Below, piece after piece: positions 1 to 9,419 of a stretch of 64,000 nt of DNA. Under the pieces are notes generated by a model, which worked only from the letters and a program-made list of their open reading frames with translations, was not told where the DNA came from and did no database searches. Source of the DNA: an uncultured Lachnospira sp. (GTDB taxonomy: Bacteria > Bacillota > Clostridia > Lachnospirales > Lachnospiraceae). Position 1 is the stretch's first letter. Every line of letters starts with the position of its first letter. The position numbers were made by a program, and so were the translations under genes. The stretch is taken from assembly GCA_910585095.1 (NCBI GenBank), contig CAJUBU010000002.1, positions 18,053-82,052 on the forward strand, read 5' to 3'.

Positions 1-139
1 TAAAAGCAATTATAAAACAATATGCACAAATTATTATATAAATTAATGTTAAAACAGCATATAAATACAATGGTATAACTAAAGAAGCCTCTACTGTTGC
101 AGCAGCAGGTATTTTACTGTTTATTTTATATATAGCCAT
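1..139 (-). CDS. TadE-like pseudopilin, N-terminal part only
   Basis: The minus strand opens with an ATG at 139 and stays open to the window edge, giving 46 codons. After a short polar start (MAIYKINSK) comes ATVEASLVIPLYL and a long hydrophobic stretch. The T-V-E-A-S motif followed by a membrane helix is the hallmark of TadE/TadG-like pseudopilins of Tad pilus loci. The start overlaps the end of the DUF5702 gene by 14 bases, as expected inside one operon. The C-terminal part lies outside the window. Family assignment is from the motif and the context. Confidence 0.75.
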   Translation of the reverse strand, partial: MAIYKINSKIPAAATVEASLVIPLYLYAVLTLIYIIICAYCFIIAF

Positions 140-2291
140 ACTGCTGACTTCTTTCACACAATTTTTTATCACCATATTGTACGCCTATTACACCCGTTGC
201 CTGATAAATATATTTACTCATTCTAAAATTAACGTCTCCCAATGCTATTATTCGCAACTCCATTATACTCATTGTCCTAAATAACTTTAATTTTTTATCC
301 ATAGTCATTAATAAAATATTCAAATAATCTTTATAGTTTAATTTTCCCTCACTCCACCTTTCAATTGATGCTGTTTTGTCTACATTATTGTTTTGCTTTG
401 ACCACTCAAAATTAAAAGACAGCAAATTTTGTAAAGAAAGATTCCAATCCTCTTTTGTTTTAAAAAGGCTTAATTCTTCTCCATTAAATAAACGGCGTAT
501 ATCTATAATACTCTCCCCATATGCCCATACTCCCATAATTAAAAATTGAGCGGCTTTAATAATGGCTGCATTTCCTGTAAATCCCATTAAACTTATTGCC
601 AATGACTGCGCCTGATTTCTTTTATCACTATCCGCTATAATATGCGCTATATTTACTCCTTCTCGTAAAACAGAAAGTTTTAATATGATTTTTGAAATAT
701 TTTCTTTATCGCTTCTTTCTCCAGCTATAATATATTCTAACGGATATCCCAAACTACACCATAAATCGCTTTGATTATGCTTATCTTTTTCTATATCTGT
801 AAAACACATAAACCGATTTACAATATATTGATGAATCAATCCCTCATTTATTTTATTATCTACTTTAAAACTGTTCTTATTATCACTTGTATTCATATAT
901 GTTTCAGCTAAATCATTATAATTATAACTGCCATCACTCAATGAAAAATCAGCTAAAATCATTTCAGCAATACCTTTTGTCAATAATTCTCGAAGCTGTC
1001 TAATACCACCCATACCTTTATTATCGCTGTCAAAACAAATATTAGAATAATCAATTACTAGATTTTCATTGGATATACCTTGTATTTGTTCTTTTAAATT
1101 ACCATACTGTACTTTTAACACTTCTAATTTATCAGGTTCTATGTTTTCTAATGTATTTCTTTTAACTTCTTCCAATATTTTACTGATATCATGCAATATA
1201 CAATAATTATTGTTTAAATTTTCCCATAAATCCTCTATAAAAAACATATCAACAGCTTTCGTTTCGTCTTCTTTAAAACCAACCACTTCCTCAAGCAAAC
1301 TATTCAATATATCTGTATCCAATATATCCTGCGCATCTTTTATATCATTTTCACATTTATCAACAAGCTTATATATTGTTTCTTTACCTGAATTATATTC
1401 TTCAATAATATCCATTGCCTGTCTGCTTTTTTCTTTCACATCACTAACAACACTACTTAATTGCTCTATATAATTTTGATACATAAATACACACAAATTT
1501 GCTTCACTTGTATTGCTTTCACCTAACGATTCACAATATAATTCAACACAATCCATCAAATCATCTATCAATTTATTCACATTTACATATCGGTCTTGTG
1601 CTAAAGTAACCGAATAATATATGTTATTATTGTAAATTGATACAGAATTCATAGATAACTCTTTCAAAATAATTTGCTTTGCAAATCCATCTTGCACTAA
1701 TTGTGGTAAACCATTAGCAAGAATTATTCCATTGCTGTCTATTTTTAACCCTTCAATCAGTTCAATTAATTTTAAAGTTGATTGGTCTAAGACAACTATT
1801 TTTTCATCTAAATCAATTATTTCATCTGTAAGTTTTTTTACGGTTTCTGACTGTTCTGCAACTTTATCAATATTGCCAATTTCATTTATTATATCTAAAT
1901 AAATTCCATTTTTCATATATAATAATATTTCTTTTTCCAGACCTTCTCCACCATTATCGGTCATATATTTTTTATCCTCAATATAGGATGAGCGATATTG
2001 AATATCATTAACATTTGCCATTCCATCAATATTATTATGAGCATAATATTGAAATTTCTCATCACTGCACTGTTGCGTACTCAATGCCAAAATATCAAAT
2101 TCTTCTTGTAACTTATTATGATATCCAGCAAATACAGACTCTATTGACATTCTTGTACTCATATCCAACTCAGCAAACATTTGTGTCTGTCTAGCATATC
2201 GAACACATGTAATAATTAATGATACAACTACCATTAATGAAAGCGCTGCATAGATTGTAATCTGCCCTGAAATTTTTTTAGCATTTACCAT
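126..2291 (-). CDS. DUF5702-type Tad pilus-associated protein
   Basis: 721 residues. A single membrane helix lies near the N-terminus (about residues 10-32, ITIYAALSLMVVVSLIITC), followed by a very long, helix-rich extracytoplasmic region. This is the architecture of the DUF5702 proteins that accompany Tad/Flp loci in Lachnospiraceae. Their molecular role is not established; a minor pilin or assembly scaffold is likely. The ATG shares a base with the stop of the pilin gene upstream (TAATG), which suggests translational coupling. A hydrophobic patch near residues 560-600 (AISLMGFTGNAAIIKAAQFL) is typical of the family. The family call is from memory and gene order. Confidence 0.7.
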   Translation of the reverse strand: MVNAKKISGQITIYAALSLMVVVSLIITCVRYARQTQMFAELDMSTRMSIESVFAGYHNKLQEEFDILALSTQQCSDEKFQYYAHNNIDGMANVNDIQYRSSYIEDKKYMTDNGGEGLEKEILLYMKNGIYLDIINEIGNIDKVAEQSETVKKLTDEIIDLDEKIVVLDQSTLKLIELIEGLKIDSNGIILANGLPQLVQDGFAKQIILKELSMNSVSIYNNNIYYSVTLAQDRYVNVNKLIDDLMDCVELYCESLGESNTSEANLCVFMYQNYIEQLSSVVSDVKEKSRQAMDIIEEYNSGKETIYKLVDKCENDIKDAQDILDTDILNSLLEEVVGFKEDETKAVDMFFIEDLWENLNNNYCILHDISKILEEVKRNTLENIEPDKLEVLKVQYGNLKEQIQGISNENLVIDYSNICFDSDNKGMGGIRQLRELLTKGIAEMILADFSLSDGSYNYNDLAETYMNTSDNKNSFKVDNKINEGLIHQYIVNRFMCFTDIEKDKHNQSDLWCSLGYPLEYIIAGERSDKENISKIILKLSVLREGVNIAHIIADSDKRNQAQSLAISLMGFTGNAAIIKAAQFLIMGVWAYGESIIDIRRLFNGEELSLFKTKEDWNLSLQNLLSFNFEWSKQNNNVDKTASIERWSEGKLNYKDYLNILLMTMDKKLKLFRTMSIMELRIIALGDVNFRMSKYIYQATGVIGVQYGDKKLCERSQQYGYI

Positions 2292-2494
2292 TAGACTTGC
2301 TTTGCCTGACTGCTCATTTTAGAAACCAATGTACTAACTAAACTGGTTATCTGCTTCTTAAAAATAACAACTAGGCTTACAAGTACAATAATAATTAATA
2401 CAATTTCCACAACACCCATTCCACTCTCATCTTCAAGACCTACCAATATATCTTTTATTCTTTTTTTTATATTTTTATTGATTAACATTTTCAT
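2291..2494 (-). CDS. Flp1-like major pilin
   Basis: 67 residues from ATG 2494. I chose this start because AAAGGAG lies 7 bases before it; the frame is open 12 codons further but without a ribosome binding site there. The protein has a charged leader, then G-MGVVEIVLIIIVLVSLVVIF. A glycine followed by Glu at +5 and a hydrophobic helix is the class III prepilin signature cut by a TadV/CpaA peptidase, which is encoded at 6830-7333. The mature product would be about 36 residues and would form the shaft of the Tad/Flp pilus. Confidence 0.82.
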   Translation of the reverse strand: MKMLINKNIKKRIKDILVGLEDESGMGVVEIVLIIIVLVSLVVIFKKQITSLVSTLVSKMSSQAKQV

Positions 2495-2561
2495 AACAAA
2501 CTCCTTTCTACAACTTACAATAAATATCACTGTTATAATCTTTTATTCATTTATATCAAAT

Positions 2562-3845
2562 TTACATATTAAAATTAACTAATGCTGGATACATAATAAT
2601 AACCATTACTACAAGCAATATCATTATCATTGGAATCAAAAGTTTGGTTCCTGCTTCTTCTCCATATCTTTTAGCCTGATTTTTTCTTTCTTCAAAGGCA
2701 TCTTGTGTCTCTATCTTCAACATTGATAATAATTCTCTTGAGCCTTTTTTTAAGTTTTGTGCCAATAAGGAACTTAATTTCATATATTCCCTAACATCAC
2801 ACCGATTGCCAAAGTCCCGATATACTGTTAATTCTGAAACACCTGATTTTAGCTGATTCATGCTTTCTGTCATTTCTTCATATACAGCCTTTGACTTTAT
2901 ATTTTTATGAAACTTTTTAAACTGATACTCTTCTACTATCTTTTCCCAAGCTTTTCTCATCGTCATACCAGCCCCAATAAGTAATGTAATTTTAGCAACC
3001 ATCTCTGAATAACTATTTTTTAATGCTTTTTTTCTGATATCTGCTCTTTTTTTCTGTTTACTTTTTTCACCAAAAATCACTATAATAATAGCTGCAATAC
3101 CTAACATTAAAATAACAAAAATACTATCCCAATTTGCTTTTTTTTCATATGTAATCGGCACCCCGTCTATTTTTTCTGGCAAATAAATATACTCTTCCTC
3201 CCTATTGTTATTTTTAGCAAATTCAAGACTTTCACTAATTTTCTTTGGGTAATTTTTTTCATTTAAAACACATGATTTTACTGTTACCTCATAAAAATAT
3301 TCTGCACTATAAGATTCATATTGAAGAATTGCTGTCAAAACAACCTCGACACTTTCATCCTTTTCAAATAGCATATTATGTACAATACCATTTTCATCAA
3401 TCACCTCATAATTATCAGACAGCCATTGTATTGTGACTGGATATCCCTCAATTGATGAACATAACACAACATCACTTGTTATATTATCAAAAGAACTATT
3501 CTCTCCTAACATGGTATCTTCAATCTTTTTTGAAATCTCGGAAAAAATAGCAGAAATTTCTTTTGCAGTATATACTTTAGGCTCAATGCTAATCGATGTG
3601 TTAAACTTTTTCCCTTGTGCAGATACTTGTACATCAAGTTCTTTTTCAATTTCATTATAATTAGGTCTTTTTAAATCTTCTGTTGTTATAGTATTTTCTA
3701 TACAATTTTCATAAGCATAAAACAATGAAAATACTATTGTAAATATTGAAATAATTATCAATTTAATATTATTGTTACCATTCTTTTTATTTTTTAAATT
3801 AATACTATTTTTAAAATTATTTATTATATTTCTATTAAATATCAA
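2562..3845 (-). CDS. TadC-like pilus platform protein with an inserted extracellular domain
   Basis: 427 residues. The C-terminal half (about 235-427) has a membrane helix (FVILMLGIAAIIIVIF), a cytoplasmic helical region and a final membrane helix (LIPMIMILLVVMVIIMYPAL), as in TadC platform proteins of the T2SSF family. The N-terminal half is unusual: one membrane helix at about 28-44, then about 180 residues of beta-rich sequence (around VTIQWLSDN and VVLTAILQYES) resembling an atrophied bacterial Ig-like domain. The start is a TTG with GAGG 10 bases upstream, overlapping the end of tadB by 11 bases. The platform anchors pilus assembly in the membrane. The Ig-like call is tentative. Confidence 0.72.
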   Translation of the reverse strand: MIFNRNIINNFKNSINLKNKKNGNNNIKLIIISIFTIVFSLFYAYENCIENTITTEDLKRPNYNEIEKELDVQVSAQGKKFNTSISIEPKVYTAKEISAIFSEISKKIEDTMLGENSSFDNITSDVVLCSSIEGYPVTIQWLSDNYEVIDENGIVHNMLFEKDESVEVVLTAILQYESYSAEYFYEVTVKSCVLNEKNYPKKISESLEFAKNNNREEEYIYLPEKIDGVPITYEKKANWDSIFVILMLGIAAIIIVIFGEKSKQKKRADIRKKALKNSYSEMVAKITLLIGAGMTMRKAWEKIVEEYQFKKFHKNIKSKAVYEEMTESMNQLKSGVSELTVYRDFGNRCDVREYMKLSSLLAQNLKKGSRELLSMLKIETQDAFEERKNQAKRYGEEAGTKLLIPMIMILLVVMVIIMYPALVNFNM

Positions 3846-4563
3846 TTTCTACTATCCTCTTTGCAAACCATACAGCTACCACATAAATAAAAAGACATAT
3901 CGACATCACAACAATACCTATAACATTATCATATAATGATACTAAAAATTCAGGTGATGTTATTCTTAAATATCCAATCATTGCAAATGGCATAATTTGC
4001 ATAACTTTAACTTCCATCTTTTTTCCGCTTATAATAGTCTGTATTTCTTGCTCTACTTCTGCTTTTTGCCGAATGGTTGAGGCTGTATCTCTAATAATTT
4101 CAATCATATTTCCACCACTTCTCTTTGCATACTTAAATATATTAGCAAAATACTCAATATCCTCAATTCCACTATTATCTGCAAACGCACATAACACATC
4201 TTCAATATTTTCATTATTCGATATTTTTGTAACGATTTCTTTAAATTCCCTAACAATAATTGCTTCTTTTCCATACAATACTTTTAATTCTTTCAGTGCT
4301 TCTTTAAATGAGTTTTCTATAGAATATCCTGCATTTAGGGCAACTGACACAGACAACATTGCATCCTTAAATTCTTTACATAGTTTTTGTTTGTTATCTT
4401 TTAACTTTTTCTTTTTTGAACTTTTCACATAAACGTAAATATATGGACTTAACAATATAGAAAAATAAATATTATCAAAAAATAGATATGATGCAATTAT
4501 GATATATAACATTCCTGTTAAAATCCAAAACAAATAATAACAATTATGAAATTCCTGCTGCAA
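3835..4563 (-). CDS. TadB-like pilus platform protein
   Basis: Type II secretion F-like protein: two N-terminal membrane helices, a central cytoplasmic helical domain (CKEFKDAMLSVSVALNAGYS... FKYAKRSGGNMIEIIRDTAS) and two C-terminal helices (IMPFAMIGYLRITSPEF and IVVMSICLFIYVVAVWF). It is the partner of the TadC-like protein and would couple the CpaF motor to the pilus base. The start is uncertain. The frame is open to 4701, but those starts overlap cpaF by 80-160 bases. I give the TTG at 4563, which overlaps cpaF by 20 bases; ATG at 4626 is the alternative. Confidence 0.7.
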   Translation of the reverse strand: MQQEFHNCYYLFWILTGMLYIIIASYLFFDNIYFSILLSPYIYVYVKSSKKKKLKDNKQKLCKEFKDAMLSVSVALNAGYSIENSFKEALKELKVLYGKEAIIVREFKEIVTKISNNENIEDVLCAFADNSGIEDIEYFANIFKYAKRSGGNMIEIIRDTASTIRQKAEVEQEIQTIISGKKMEVKVMQIMPFAMIGYLRITSPEFLVSLYDNVIGIVVMSICLFIYVVAVWFAKRIVEIDI

Positions 4564-5764
4564 ACATCTTTTCTTTGTGTATAAGTTCTTTTTGGGTCGA
4601 AATAAGTCCTCCAAGTACTTTCCCATCTTTTTCGCCTGTTTCTTTAAATTCAAATAAAGTATTATATTGTACTTCTCCATTCTGAAGCCCTGCAATTTCA
4701 ACGATTTTCATCACTCTCCTTGTTCTATCTCTCAATCTTCCAAGATGAATTATAATGTCAATGGCTGACACCAATTGCTTTCTCACTGCTGATAAGGACA
4801 TATCCATTCCCATTAATATCATTGTCTCAAGCCTTGACATCATATCTTGTGGACTATTTCCATGTCCTGTTGATAAGCTACCATCATGTCCTGTTGTCAT
4901 TGCCTGCACCATGTCTAATGTCTCATCTCCACGAACTTCTCCCACCACTATACGGTCTGGTCTTAAGCGCAAACTAGCTTTAATTAAATCCCTTATGGTA
5001 ATTTCATTTTTCCCTTCAATATTGCTCTTTCGAGCCTCTAAACGCACAAGATTATCAATATTTTTAATTTGCAGTTCTGCGGAATCCTCAATTGTAATTA
5101 CTCTTTCATCACTAGGTATATAATTGGACAATACATTTAAAAATGTTGTCTTACCGCTTCCTGTAGCTCCTGAAATAAATATGTTATATTTTGCTTTTAC
5201 TGCTTTTTCAAGAAATTTTGCAGCCTCTTGTGTCACAGAATGAAGTGCAATAAGTTTATCCATCGTAAGAGGGTCATCATAAAATTTTCTTATTGTTATT
5301 ACTGGACCATCTATTGCTATAGGCGGCAATACAATGCTAACTCTTGAACCATCGTCAAGCCTTGTATCAACAATAGGTATGGATGTATTAACAATTTTAT
5401 TTGATAATGCTGCAATCTTTTGTGCGACATCTTCCAATTTATCTGTTGTTTCAAAATGCTTGTCCCATCTTTGTAAACTGCCATCTCTTTCAATGAAAAT
5501 ATCTTTACTTCCATTAATCATAATTTCTGTTATAGAATCATCTTCTAAAATTTCCTGTAATATATCCAATCTTCGTATAGCATTAAACACGGATTCTTCA
5601 ATAACTTCTCTTTGCCTCAATGGAATAATATAGACTTTACTCTCCTCCTGTACACACTCCTCAATAACATTACGCAACTCTTTATCATCAATATCTGTTG
5701 ACATATCCAATCTTTCATAAACTTTTTTCTTTATTCTTGAAGTATAATTTGACGTATCATACAA
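4544..5764 (-). CDS. cpaF: CpaF/TadA-type secretion ATPase
   Basis: 406 residues, full length for the family. Walker A GATGSGKT at 199-206, Walker B region RIVVGEVRG at 271-279, and the histidine box TGHDGSLSTGHGNS at 291-304 identify the hexameric ATPase that powers Tad pilus assembly from the cytoplasmic face. The N-terminal domain carries the usual SITEIMINGSKDIFIERDG segment. Translation appears to start at TTG 5764, with AAGGAG about 13 bases upstream. It lies between the TadZ-like gene and tadB, the usual Tad order. Confidence 0.9.
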   Translation of the reverse strand: MYDTSNYTSRIKKKVYERLDMSTDIDDKELRNVIEECVQEESKVYIIPLRQREVIEESVFNAIRRLDILQEILEDDSITEIMINGSKDIFIERDGSLQRWDKHFETTDKLEDVAQKIAALSNKIVNTSIPIVDTRLDDGSRVSIVLPPIAIDGPVITIRKFYDDPLTMDKLIALHSVTQEAAKFLEKAVKAKYNIFISGATGSGKTTFLNVLSNYIPSDERVITIEDSAELQIKNIDNLVRLEARKSNIEGKNEITIRDLIKASLRLRPDRIVVGEVRGDETLDMVQAMTTGHDGSLSTGHGNSPQDMMSRLETMILMGMDMSLSAVRKQLVSAIDIIIHLGRLRDRTRRVMKIVEIAGLQNGEVQYNTLFEFKETGEKDGKVLGGLISTQKELIHKEKMFAAGIS

Positions 5765-5811
5765 TTTTAATATTTTTCTCCTTACTATTTGTTTATTTAA
5801 AATTTTTTTAC

Positions 5812-6828
5812 TTACTTTGTATTGTTTGCAAACAATGAACTTTCTAATAATTTTTTTACATATCGATACATACCGCTTGCTGTTATCTTAACTATAAAAT
5901 CTTTATCGACTGCATTTTCACCTTCTGGCAAACGCACCTTTTCTATAACCTTAATAATTGAATCAACGCCCATACTATAGTAATATGATTCTAAAATATT
6001 AATTTTTCTGCAAGATAAATAATCATTTTTTATAGGCATATATACAATATTACAACATTCCATAAGCCTCCATGATTGTCTTATTGCCGTAGATATATCT
6101 AACACGACAATCTCATAACCTCCACCTTTTCCTACACATTCTATAAAACCAACAATATCTTCTATTTCCATAAAAGAAATATCTTCTGCACAAACAACTG
6201 GGGAAATATAATCAATTCCCTCGCAACAGTGAATGGTGCTGCTAATCTTTTCATATGATTGTTGTTTACCTTGCCTATAATAATAAAAAGCATCCGATAA
6301 TGTCGTCCCATTTTCTGAAATAAGAACCTCATCTAATCCAGAAAATTCTTCAAGATTAATATACAAAACTTTATATTTTTCAGATATTGCTTTTGCAATA
6401 TTTAATGCAAATGCCGTTCTTTGTTCTACATAAACAGGTGAATATATCCCTATAATTTCTCGAAAATCCAGCTTTCCTCTTGCCTGCAATTTACTGCTCT
6501 CAATTACTTTTTTAAATATTTTATCAATGGATTGATATCTAAATATTTCAACCGTGTTTTCGCCATATATACATGAATCCTCTGCTATAAACGAATTTTC
6601 TGTCAATACACAAAGCTGTCCTTTAAATAATTTCTCTAGTTCTTTAAAATATCCATTTTGACTGATAACCATTACTGCTGGATTATTATCTAATAAATAT
6701 TTTTTTAACTCTTCTCTATCTGTAAATAACAATACACCAAAACTTGAATCTGCTCGCTCACTAAATCCACTTAATAATTTTCTTGCATATACCTCATTAT
6801 TGTCATATATAATACAGGTATTATTCAA
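5812..6828 (-). CDS. TadZ/CpaE-like protein with degenerate P-loop
   Basis: 338 residues, encoded directly between the prepilin peptidase and cpaF, where TadZ/CpaE localisation ATPases normally lie. The N-terminal about 115 residues look like a receiver-like domain. The rest follows the MinD/ParA fold pattern (VLYINLEE, GYEIVVLDIST, NIVYMPIKNDYLS). The Walker A position (127-138, GIYSPVYVEQRT) lacks the Gly-Lys-Thr of active members, so ATP hydrolysis is doubtful; inactive TadZ-like proteins are known. It starts at TTG 6828 with a very strong AGGAGGTGAT site 6 bases upstream. Confidence 0.7.
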   Translation of the reverse strand: MNNTCIIYDNNEVYARKLLSGFSERADSSFGVLLFTDREELKKYLLDNNPAVMVISQNGYFKELEKLFKGQLCVLTENSFIAEDSCIYGENTVEIFRYQSIDKIFKKVIESSKLQARGKLDFREIIGIYSPVYVEQRTAFALNIAKAISEKYKVLYINLEEFSGLDEVLISENGTTLSDAFYYYRQGKQQSYEKISSTIHCCEGIDYISPVVCAEDISFMEIEDIVGFIECVGKGGGYEIVVLDISTAIRQSWRLMECCNIVYMPIKNDYLSCRKINILESYYYSMGVDSIIKVIEKVRLPEGENAVDKDFIVKITASGMYRYVKKLLESSLFANNTK

Positions 6829-6829
6829 T

Positions 6830-7333
6830 TCAAATCACCTCCTGCCAACATATTTTTAACATACCTAAAGCCAGTCCTGCTGCAATAGCAAGGCTATAGT
6901 GCATAATATGTACGCTCATTCCATATTTTCCGACATTATCACATCTTCTTAACAATATTCCCAATATTCCTAAAATTCCTCCCAATATTAAAGAATATAA
7001 CAATACATATTTAACAAGTTCTATTCCTCCTAATAAACCTATCACCCCCATTAATTTAACATCTCCAGCTCCTACAGCTTTAAATACATACATAATAAAC
7101 ATTCCAAAAAATCCAGTAAAAAGACCTAAAATTGAGTCTTTTATTAATGTATCAATAGACAATAAAATCCCCTTATTTACAACGATTCCCCATAAAAAAT
7201 ATAGACCAAAATACATACCTGCTATCATTACTCCAAAGGCTATTATTTTATTTGATATTTTATACCTCAAAAGGTCATCATAAACTGCCATTAAAACAAT
7301 GATAGTCAATAATTCCATTGTGATAATATTCAT
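6830..7333 (-). CDS. A24-family prepilin peptidase (TadV/CpaA-like)
   Basis: 167 residues and about six membrane helices. The two aspartates of type IV prepilin peptidases are visible: the first in YDDLLRYKISN near residue 19, the second in the GxGD motif of VGAGDVKLMG. It would cleave the leader of the Flp1 pilin and the TadE-like pseudopilin. It is the first gene of the Tad operon in the window. AAGGAG lies 16 bases before the ATG, a long spacing. The next gene starts 2 bases after its stop. Confidence 0.88.
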   Translation of the reverse strand: MNIITMELLTIIVLMAVYDDLLRYKISNKIIAFGVMIAGMYFGLYFLWGIVVNKGILLSIDTLIKDSILGLFTGFFGMFIMYVFKAVGAGDVKLMGVIGLLGGIELVKYVLLYSLILGGILGILGILLRRCDNVGKYGMSVHIMHYSLAIAAGLALGMLKICWQEVI

Positions 7334-7383
7334 TTAAAACAACTAAAATCTCCTTTCCAAAATTTGTATAAAATAAAAATAAT

Positions 7384-7413
7384 TTGACTATAATTAAAAT
7401 AAATCACTATATG
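7384..7413 (+). promoter_or_regulatory. candidate promoter of the DUF2508 gene
   Basis: TTGACT (7384-7389) and TATATG (7408-7413) are separated by 18 bases, 30 bases before the DUF2508 start. The -10 region is part of a direct repeat (AATCACTATAT at 7402-7412 and again at 7415-7425), which might be an operator. Sequence reading only. Confidence 0.4.
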
Positions 7414-7442
7414 CAATCACTATATAGAAATGAGGTTTAATT

Positions 7443-7661
7443 ATGGGATTCATAAAAAAGAAATCACCACCAGCTACTTATAATGAAAAATATCTGAAGG
7501 ACGAAATAAAAATGACTCAAAATGCAATTAATATTGCATATTCAAACTTCAACAATGCAACAGACCCTGACTTAATTGACTGTTACATTTATCAGTTAAA
7601 TTCTGAGCAAAAGAGATACAAATACCTGATTGAAAAAGCTCGCGAATGTGGAACTTTATAA
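7443..7661 (+). CDS. DUF2508 family protein
   Basis: 72 residues, preceded by GAGG. The segment AYSNFNNATDPDLIDCYIYQ followed by LNSEQKRYKYLIEKARE matches the pattern of DUF2508 (YaaL-like) proteins: a helical hairpin with a conserved D-P-x-L-I-D-x-x-I centre. Function is unknown. In Bacillus the relative sits near recR and bofA; here it stands alone, divergent from the Tad operon and convergent with the restriction genes. Confidence 0.7.
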   Translation: MGFIKKKSPPATYNEKYLKDEIKMTQNAINIAYSNFNNATDPDLIDCYIYQLNSEQKRYKYLIEKARECGTL

Positions 7662-7821
7662 ACAGATAAAGATACACTGTACTTTTTATATACTTGTTAT
7701 TTATGATGTATTGTGTAAGAATAATAACATATCTATTTTTGTATGTCAATACTAAAAATTTATTTTTTATATATTTATTTTACTTATAAACTAATTATTT
7801 GATTGTGTTTTTATAAATTGG

Positions 7822-7864
7822 AAAATGCCAATAAACTCTGAATTTTCAGGATTTATTGGCATTT
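7822..7864. terminator. bidirectional intrinsic terminator
   Basis: A long, nearly perfect hairpin: AAAATGCCAATAAA (7822-7835) pairs with TTTATTGGCATTTT (7851-7864), and the apex contains CTGAA/TTCAG. It has T-runs on either strand and lies between the convergent DUF2508 and hsdS-like genes, so it can end both transcripts. Confidence 0.8.
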
Positions 7865-7953
7865 TGAGGAAGACACCTTACATTATTATTAACATGAAAG
7901 TAAAATTTTTCCTGTGCTAACCTAACCACTGTCAGCTACTCTTTTATAAAATG

Positions 7954-9363
7954 TTACAAAGATTCATATTTATAAAATTCTAATGCATCGAAAAGTTTTA
8001 ATGCTTTTTCCTCTCCCTCCTCAATAGCTGTCTCAACCATTTTAATAGCAATATCTAATAATTTTTCCGATTGCTTACGATAATAAAAAGAATTTTTTAT
8101 TTTTTTTGCTATTTCCTCTTGAATACTTTTGTTAATAAATGGAATAGGAATTTTAACTAATTCTTCTTTACTAATAGCCATTAGAATTGTTCCTGTGCAT
8201 CTTTTTTTCATTAACATTTGAATTGGAGAACTTTTAAACAAAATAAGTAATGTTTCAGGATTAATTAAATTTGATGATATTATATAAAATCCTGTAGAAC
8301 ATACGCATTTATCATAATCATCTGTAATTAAAGCACATTTTGTCAGTGAACCCTCAACAGAAGATATAATAACATCGTTTTTAGAAACTATTCTCCTTGC
8401 TCTTGTAGGCAAATATAAACCTAACGCTTTTTCCTGTTTTAAAATTTTTCCATATGAACCTATATCAGACAATTCAATGTATGTGTATTCAACATTATCA
8501 AGTGGAGTAAAATTTTTATCTTTTATTGTACAAATATCTTCTAAAAAATAGTATCCATTATTATAACTTTTTAATAATTCTTCATAATTATCATATTTTT
8601 TCTGATAATACTCAGCATCAAGTCTACCAGATATTCCAAAAGATTCCGAAAGAGATTTGATACAATTATTTTCTTTGTTTTCTATATAATTTTCAAAACC
8701 TAATTCTTTATTTAATATATTTTCTGCTTCTTTATATAATAATTTTGCTTCATCTAACTTTCGTTCCACTTCCATCAATAATAGTTCAATTTTTTTTTGC
8801 ATACACTCTGAAAATAATGGCGTATCCAATAATCTAATATCGTCTAAATTCAGTCCTTTTTGAATAGCTCCTCTTTCTTTTCTAAGAAGTAGATGTCTGC
8901 CATATTTTGAATTAAGATATGTTGTTAAATAATATGGATTTATGGTATTTGTTCTAATAACTGTACTTTTACAACTAAAAATCGCTGGTATATCTTTATC
9001 TTTTACAATACAAGCGTTTCCCAAAGTACCAACAACAGATACTAACACATCTTTTGGTTTTAGAGCATATTTTGATAATCTGTCAAAATCTTCCTTTGTT
9101 ATGTATCGAGGTTCTGTATCTTTAAGAATAAAAGGTTTTACATCCTGTCCTCTTACATATCGATAATTAGAACTATCTGTATAATTACTTGTATTGTAAG
9201 CTGACCCAAATGGACCAACAAGGAAAGTAGCCATTTTATGCAGTTTATTATTTTTACATGACAAAATTTTATTTTCATATTTAATATATATTTTTTGATA
9301 ATATTCTGCATCGATTCTTTCCTCAAATTTTATATCGGAGTATAATATCTCACTGCATTCCAA
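7954..9363 (-). CDS. Specificity subunit (HsdS-like) of a restriction-modification system
   Basis: 469 residues from TTG 9363. Two target-recognition domains are visible as repeats: each begins with (E)RIDAEYYQKxY or GRLDAEYYQKKY (about residues 16 and 245) and ends with a long helix (ECMQKKIELLLMEVERKLDEA; SIQEEIAKKIKNS). This is the classic HsdS layout that recognises a bipartite DNA site. Oddity: the homologous sequence clearly continues upstream of the TTG in the same frame (LDDPSITPFDYERYKKLLDG, codons up to 9423), with no ATG, GTG or ribosome binding site. The protein is probably made by frameshifting from the preceding gene; see findings. Confidence 0.85.
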   Translation of the reverse strand: MECSEILYSDIKFEERIDAEYYQKIYIKYENKILSCKNNKLHKMATFLVGPFGSAYNTSNYTDSSNYRYVRGQDVKPFILKDTEPRYITKEDFDRLSKYALKPKDVLVSVVGTLGNACIVKDKDIPAIFSCKSTVIRTNTINPYYLTTYLNSKYGRHLLLRKERGAIQKGLNLDDIRLLDTPLFSECMQKKIELLLMEVERKLDEAKLLYKEAENILNKELGFENYIENKENNCIKSLSESFGISGRLDAEYYQKKYDNYEELLKSYNNGYYFLEDICTIKDKNFTPLDNVEYTYIELSDIGSYGKILKQEKALGLYLPTRARRIVSKNDVIISSVEGSLTKCALITDDYDKCVCSTGFYIISSNLINPETLLILFKSSPIQMLMKKRCTGTILMAISKEELVKIPIPFINKSIQEEIAKKIKNSFYYRKQSEKLLDIAIKMVETAIEEGEEKALKLFDALEFYKYESL

Positions 9364-9419
9364 CCCATCTAATAACTTTTTGTAACGTTCATAGTCAAAA
9401 GGCGTTATAGACGGGTCAT

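Noticed and set aside
4564..4701. Longer N-terminus of tadB up to 4701
   Set aside because: It would overlap cpaF by 158 bases and no good ribosome binding site supports it; a short overlap is more plausible.
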